Shown: piece by piece, positions 57,826-64,000 of the stretch | Numbering within the stretch: position 1 is the first letter of the stretch | Layout of the letters: each line of letters opens with the position of its first letter | Assembly (NCBI RefSeq): GCF_013181195.1 | Contig: NZ_SMZP01000006.1 | Coordinates: forward strand, 186,001-250,000 | Direction of reading: 5' to 3' | Origin: Caulobacter sp. RHG1 | GTDB taxonomy: Bacteria > Pseudomonadota > Alphaproteobacteria > Caulobacterales > Caulobacteraceae | Length of the DNA stretch: 64,000 nucleotides | Translations under genes and position numbers: made by a program | Notes under the pieces: generated by a model | What the model was told of the DNA's origin: nothing | The model's input: the letters and a program-made list of their open reading frames with translations, nothing else | Database searches by the model: none

Positions 57826-59039
57826 ACACTGTTCGAGCCGCCTTCGACCGGCGGCTCGATCCAGCCCGCGCCGCGCCGTTGGCCGTCGGATTCTCCGGCG
57901 GCGGAGATTCGCTTTTCCTGCTGAAGGCCGTGCTGGACTGGGCGCGGCCGCTTGGCCGGCCGGTGCTGGCGCTGGTCGTCGATCACGGGCTGCAGGCCGA
58001 TAGCGCCCGGTGGACCGCCGACGCCGTCGCCAAGGCGCGGGCCCTGGGCGCGCAAGCGCGAGCCTTGACCTGGATCGGAGCCAAGCCGACCTCAGGCGTT
58101 CCCGCCGCGGCCCGCCGCGCTCGCCATGCTTTATTGGCCAGCGCTGCGCGCGCTGCCGGCGCGGAGGTCCTGCTGCTGGGCCACACCGCCAGCGACCTGG
58201 CCGAGGGCGCGGCCATGCGCTCGGAGGGCTCGACGGTCTCAGACCCTCGCGAGTGGGCGCCGTCGCCGGTGTGGCCGGAGGGGCGGGAGGTGTTTCTTCT
58301 GCGACCTTTGCTGGCGCTGGGGCGCGAAGAGATCCGCTCGGCCCTCGAGGCCGACGGTGAGATCTGGCTGGACGATCCCGCCAATGACGACCTGCGCTAC
58401 GCCCGGGCGCGGGCCAGGGCCGCCGGCGTCGACGAGGTCGAGGCCCAGGAGTCTTTGCGCCGCGCGCCGCCGGCTTTTGTGATCGACACGGCCGGGGCGA
58501 TCCGTCTGCCGCGCGACGTCGCCGCCAGCCACCTGGCCGCGGCCCTGCTGTGCGCCGCCGGAACCCAACGGCCGCCGCGCGGCGAGCGGTTGCAGCGCCT
58601 GGTCCAGCGGATCCGGACGGGAGAGACCTTCGCCGCCACCCTGGCCGGGGCGCGGGTCGAGGCCGGAGAAGACGTGCTGGTCTGTCGCGACGCCGGCGAG
58701 ACGGCGCGCGGCGGCCTGGCGCCCTTGGCGCTGCGGCCTGGCGAGACCGGCGTCTGGGACGGTCGCTGGGAGGTCACCGCCGGAACGCGGCCGCTGACCA
58801 TCAATGCCTTGAAGGGAAGCGCTTCGGTCCTGTCGCCCAGCCAGCGCGCAGGCCTGCTCGCCTTCCCGGCGCCGGCCCGTCCGGCCTTGCCCTTGCTGAG
58901 TCTCGCGGGAACCGAACCGTGGTGTCCCGCGCTTGACGGCCCGGAGTTTGCAGTCGATGGGGGAGGGCGCGCGCGCCTGCTCGTTCTGGGTCGCTTCGAG
59001 GCCGCGATCGGCCTTCATGACCAAGAATCCGTGACCTGA
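57816..59039 (+). CDS. tilS: tRNA(Ile) lysidine synthetase TilS
   Basis: ATP-dependent enzyme that modifies the wobble cytidine of tRNA-Ile(CAU) to lysidine, essential for reading AUA. Seen: the PP-loop SGGGDS at residues 27-32 (most relatives have SGGxDS), VDHGLQADSARWTADAV, and HTASDLAEGAAMR where the family usually has HHxxDQxET, so the second motif is altered but recognisable. The C-terminal half carries the remaining TilS domains. GTG at 57816 overlaps the end of cpoB by ten bases. Length 407 is normal. Confidence 0.92.
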   Translation: MRLDTVRAAFDRRLDPARAAPLAVGFSGGGDSLFLLKAVLDWARPLGRPVLALVVDHGLQADSARWTADAVAKARALGAQARALTWIGAKPTSGVPAAARRARHALLASAARAAGAEVLLLGHTASDLAEGAAMRSEGSTVSDPREWAPSPVWPEGREVFLLRPLLALGREEIRSALEADGEIWLDDPANDDLRYARARARAAGVDEVEAQESLRRAPPAFVIDTAGAIRLPRDVAASHLAAALLCAAGTQRPPRGERLQRLVQRIRTGETFAATLAGARVEAGEDVLVCRDAGETARGGLAPLALRPGETGVWDGRWEVTAGTRPLTINALKGSASVLSPSQRAGLLAFPAPARPALPLLSLAGTEPWCPALDGPEFAVDGGGRARLLVLGRFEAAIGLHDQESVT

Positions 59040-59115
59040 TGTCACGTGGATGGCGCAAGCGCCCTCGACCCCTTATCTTATCGGGTCGAGACTATTCGTT
59101 GGGAAGACGAGGCGT

Positions 59116-60996
<1,881 letters not shown>

Positions 60997-61016
60997 ACAG
61001 GCTGAGATCGAAACGG

Positions 61017-61046
61017 AAAGGCCGGCTCGAAAGAGCCGGCCTTTTT
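61017..61046 (+). terminator. Terminator of ftsH
   Basis: AAAGGCCGGCTC (61017-61028) pairs with GAGCCGGCCTTT (61033-61044) around a four-base loop and runs into further T residues. It lies 20 bases after the ftsH stop. Confidence 0.94.
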
Positions 61047-61172
61047 CGTTGGGGGGAGGGCGCTCTGTCGCCCGCCGAGATTTTTCATCGACGAACCGCA
61101 ACCGTCCCGCCAAGTGGGCGTTGCAAGCTCAGGGCGCGTGTCGACGCAGACGCGGCCTGGGGGCTCTGCTAT

Positions 61173-63665
61173 TTGGACACCATGACTGTCGCCGACGAGC
61201 CCTCGCACTCGCCTTCCAATTCGCCCCTGATCCCCGCCTTCCTGACCGGTGGCGGCGAGATGGGCGCGACGGTGGCGGGGCGCGACTGGTCCGGCTCCAT
61301 GCTGGGGGCGCCCGAGGGCTGGCCGCCGGCGCTGAAGGTGGCGACCGGCATGATGCTGGCCTCGCCGATTCCCTCGTTCCTGGCCTGGGGCGAAGACGCG
61401 GCGGTGCTGCACAACGACGCCGCCAGAAACTTGCTCGGCGCGGCCAACGCCACGGCCCTGGGCGCGCCGTTCACCGAAGTGTTCCCGATCCGCGAGGGCC
61501 TGTCGCTGCTGGCCCGGGCGCAGGCCGGCGAGAGTGTGGTGCGCGAGACGGTCGGCTTCACGCGGCCCGACGGCGAGGCGGCCTGGTGCAACCTGCTGTT
61601 CTCGCCCGTGCGCGACGAGAATGGGCTGGTCCAGGGCGTCCTGGTCCACTGCAACGACGTCACCGAGCGCGTGCGCCTGGAGCACGCCCGCATCGCCGAC
61701 GAGCGCCGCTATCGCGCGCTGTTCGAGTCGATGGACGAAGGCTTCTGCGTCATCGAATTCCTGGACGGGCCATTCGGCCCGCTCAGCGACTACGTGCACA
61801 TCATGGCCAATGCGGCGTACGAGCGCCACGCCGGTATTCCCAATGTCGTGGGCCAGAAGCTGCGCGAGATGGTCGGCGAGGAAGCCGACGCCTGGGTGGC
61901 CCGCTATGGCGCGGTGCTGCGCACGGGCGAGCCGATCCGTTTCGAGCAGGAGCTGGTCGCTACCGGCCGGCACCTGTCGCTGTCTTCGTTCCGCATCGAG
62001 CCGCCCGAGCTTCGCCAGGTGGCGGTGCTGTTCCAGGACGTCACGGCTCGCAAGCAGGCAGAGGCGGAACTGCGTCGCCTCAACGAGACGCTGGAAGCCC
62101 GCGTCGCCCAGGCCCTGGCCGAGCGCCGGCTGCTGGCCGACATCGTCGAGGGCACGAACATCTTCGTCCAGGTCGCCGACATGGACCTGAACTGGCTGGC
62201 CATCAACGGCGCCTCAGCCGGCGAGTTCGAGCGGATCTTCGGCATGCGGCCGCAGGTCGGCGACAACATGCTGGCCCTGCTGGCCGACAAGCCCGAGCAT
62301 CAGGCCTCGGTCCGCGCTGTCTGGGAAAAGGCGCTGTCGGGCGAGGCCTTCGTCGAGATCGGCGAGTTCGGCGAGGAAGGCCGCGAGCGGCGCTACTACG
62401 AAATGCGCTTCCACCCCCTGCGCGACGCCGAGGGCGTGCAGGTCGGAGCCTATCAGTTCGTCTACGACGTCACCGAGCGCCTGGCCGAACAGGAACGCCT
62501 GCGCGAGGCCGAGGAGGCTCTGCGCCAGGCCCAGAAGATGGAGGCGGTCGGCCAGCTGACCGGCGGCCTGGCCCATGATTTCAACAATCTGCTGGCGGGG
62601 ATCTCGGGCTCGTTCGAGATGATCGGCGCGCGTCTGGCCCAAGGGCGCGGCAGCGACGTCGAGCGCTATCTGGCGGCCGGCCAGGGCGCGGCGCGGCGCG
62701 CGGCGGCCCTGACCCATCGCCTGCTGGCCTTCTCGCGCCGCCAGACCCTGGCTCCGCGCTCGGTGGTCATCAATCGTCTGATGGCCGACTTCGCCGAGCT
62801 GGTGCGCCGCACGGTCGGGCCTGGCATCAAGGTCGAGATGGTCGCCGCCTCCAGCCTGTGGCCCACCCTGGTGGACGCCAACCAGCTGGAAAACGCGCTG
62901 CTCAACCTGTGCATCAACGCCCGCGACGCCATGCCGGACGGGGGGCGGATTACCATCGAGACCGGCAACCGCTGGCTGGACGCCCGCACCGCCCGCGATC
63001 ACGGGCTGGAGCCGGGCCAGTACGTTTCGGTCTGCGTCAGCGACACCGGCGCGGGCATCGACAAGGCCACGCTGGAGCGGGTGTTCGACCCGTTCTTCAC
63101 CACCAAGCCGATTGGCCAGGGCACGGGCCTGGGTCTGTCCATGGTCTATGGCTTCGCGCGCCAGTCCAACGGCCATGTCCGGATCTATTCCGAGGTGGGC
63201 GAGGGGACGATGGTCTGCCTTTACCTGCCGCGCGCCTTGGGCGAGGAAGAGGTCGCGCCGGTCGAGCCCACAGCGCCGGCCGCTCAGGCGCAAGGCGGCA
63301 AGACCGTGCTGGTGGTCGACGACGAACCCACGGTGCGGATGCTGGTCGTCGATGCGCTGGCCGAGCTGGGCTACGCCTGCCTGGAGGCCCCGGACGGCGC
63401 GACCGGCCTGCGGATCCTGCAGAACAACGACGCGATCGACCTGCTGATCACCGATGTCGGCCTGCCTGGCGGGCTGAATGGCCGGCAGGTCGCCGACGGC
63501 GCGCGGGCGCTACGGCCCGACCTGCGGGTGTTGTTCATCACCGGCTATGCCGAGAACGCGGTGCTGAACCACGGCCATATCGAGCACGGCATGGAAGTGC
63601 TGACCAAGCCCTTCGCGGTCAGCGACCTGGCCGCCCGGGTCGACCGGATGCTGCGCGAGGCGTAG
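61173..63665 (+). CDS. PAS-containing hybrid sensor histidine kinase
   Basis: A soluble 830-residue hybrid kinase. Seen: three PAS-type regions (about residues 50-165, 175-295 and 325-440, each ending near a DVTxR/DVTER motif), a HisKA dimerisation domain with phospho-acceptor His468 in GGLAHDFNNLL, an HATPase domain with N box LCINARDAMPDGG and G boxes DTGAGI and GQGTGLGLSM, and a C-terminal receiver with Asp761 in LLITDVGLPGG and Lys in TKPFAV. No transmembrane helix is seen, so it senses a cytoplasmic signal, perhaps redox, light or a small ligand. A fate for the phosphate (a phosphotransferase partner) is not nearby. It starts 130 bases after the ftsH terminator. Confidence 0.92.
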   Translation: MDTMTVADEPSHSPSNSPLIPAFLTGGGEMGATVAGRDWSGSMLGAPEGWPPALKVATGMMLASPIPSFLAWGEDAAVLHNDAARNLLGAANATALGAPFTEVFPIREGLSLLARAQAGESVVRETVGFTRPDGEAAWCNLLFSPVRDENGLVQGVLVHCNDVTERVRLEHARIADERRYRALFESMDEGFCVIEFLDGPFGPLSDYVHIMANAAYERHAGIPNVVGQKLREMVGEEADAWVARYGAVLRTGEPIRFEQELVATGRHLSLSSFRIEPPELRQVAVLFQDVTARKQAEAELRRLNETLEARVAQALAERRLLADIVEGTNIFVQVADMDLNWLAINGASAGEFERIFGMRPQVGDNMLALLADKPEHQASVRAVWEKALSGEAFVEIGEFGEEGRERRYYEMRFHPLRDAEGVQVGAYQFVYDVTERLAEQERLREAEEALRQAQKMEAVGQLTGGLAHDFNNLLAGISGSFEMIGARLAQGRGSDVERYLAAGQGAARRAAALTHRLLAFSRRQTLAPRSVVINRLMADFAELVRRTVGPGIKVEMVAASSLWPTLVDANQLENALLNLCINARDAMPDGGRITIETGNRWLDARTARDHGLEPGQYVSVCVSDTGAGIDKATLERVFDPFFTTKPIGQGTGLGLSMVYGFARQSNGHVRIYSEVGEGTMVCLYLPRALGEEEVAPVEPTAPAAQAQGGKTVLVVDDEPTVRMLVVDALAELGYACLEAPDGATGLRILQNNDAIDLLITDVGLPGGLNGRQVADGARALRPDLRVLFITGYAENAVLNHGHIEHGMEVLTKPFAVSDLAARVDRMLREA

Positions 63666-63675
63666 GCTTTTCCAG

Positions 63676-64000
63676 ATGAGCACGGACCAGCGCCCGACCA
63701 TCACACGACCAAGAGTGATGGGGATCGTCAACGTCACGCCCGACAGCTTCTCCGACGGCGGCAAGCACTTCGACTCCGCCGCGGGCGTCGAGCACGCTCG
63801 CCGCCTGATCGCCCAGGGCGCCGATATCCTGGACATCGGCGGCGAGAGCACTCGGCCGGGCGCAGCGCAGGTCGCTGAGTTCGACGAGATCCTGCGCGTG
63901 GTCCCGGTGATCGAGGCGATCCGCAAGGCCAGCGACATTCCGATCTCGATCGACACCCTCAAGCCTGGCGTTGCGAAGGCGGCCGTCGCCGCCGGGGCGA
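63676..64000 (+). CDS. folP: Dihydropteroate synthase, 3' end outside window
   Basis: The first 108 codons of dihydropteroate synthase, which joins p-aminobenzoate to the pterin in folate synthesis. Seen: RVMGIVNVTPDSFSDGG near the N-terminus, GADILDIGGESTRPGA, and ISIDTLKPGVA at the right edge, the classical pterin-binding signatures. It starts 11 bases after the hybrid kinase stop, with no clear Shine-Dalgarno beyond TTTTCCAG, so it may be co-transcribed with the kinase gene. The frame runs open to the end of the window. Confidence 0.95.
   Translation, partial: MSTDQRPTITRPRVMGIVNVTPDSFSDGGKHFDSAAGVEHARRLIAQGADILDIGGESTRPGAAQVAEFDEILRVVPVIEAIRKASDIPISIDTLKPGVAKAAVAAGA

Overview
The window reads as chromosome of a Caulobacter species close to C. 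crescentus/C. segnis. GC and third-position GC are very high. It carries a complete Caulobacter-type xylXABCD operon behind the 14-bp xylose operator, a Caulobacter-type flagellin, an AcrAB-NodT efflux operon with a divergent TetR gene, and intergenic foldback repeats, two copies of which carry GANTC (CcrM) sites. I see no tRNA, rRNA, CRISPR array, insertion sequence or prophage. Two genes are cut by the window edges: an SGNH esterase on the left and folP on the right.

Layout. 0-10 kb: SGNH esterase, an RND pump with its lipoprotein adaptor, a glutathione transferase, a thiolase, small proteins of unknown function, a LuxR-type regulator whose linker is overlapped by another gene, and a LysR/WrbA divergent pair. 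10.6-12.3 kb: a flagellin gene with a long AT-rich upstream region holding eight GANTC sites, plus two small ORFs. 12.3-16.7 kb: a secreted carboxylesterase, a GH5 mannanase-like enzyme and an alpha/beta hydrolase. 16.7-21.6 kb: putA with a divergent Lrp-type regulator, then an aspartyl protease. 21.8-28.4 kb: nodT, acrB and acrA with the divergent TetR gene and a perfect palindromic operator. 28.5-37.7 kb: M23 peptidase, LOG protein, pectin acetylesterase, GH43 enzyme, MFS sugar porter, TonB-dependent receptor and a GNAT acetyltransferase.

38.1-44.3 kb holds xylXABCD on the minus strand, the oxidative (Weimberg-type) route from D-xylose to 2-oxoglutarate. Together with the GH43 enzyme, sugar porter, TonB receptor and esterases this makes a plant hemicellulose/pectin utilisation neighbourhood. 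A second operator-like palindrome (core TACCGGTA) stands in front of the GH43, MFS and carboxylesterase genes and suggests a shared LacI-type regulator encoded elsewhere.

From 45.7 kb the content changes to housekeeping: yebC, purC, mgtC, a nucleoside hydrolase, ruvCAB (with a CtrA-like TTAA-N7-TTAA site in front), a ParDE-like toxin-antitoxin pair, ybgC, tolQRAB, pal, cpoB, tilS, ftsH, a hybrid histidine kinase and the start of folP. This is a DNA-repair plus cell-envelope-division block.

I found no clearly new multi-gene system. The observations most worth checking are the GANTC cluster before the flagellin gene, the gene nested inside the LuxR linker, the TACCGGTA regulon, the foldback element inside the xyl operon, and several small genes that standard length cut-offs would miss.
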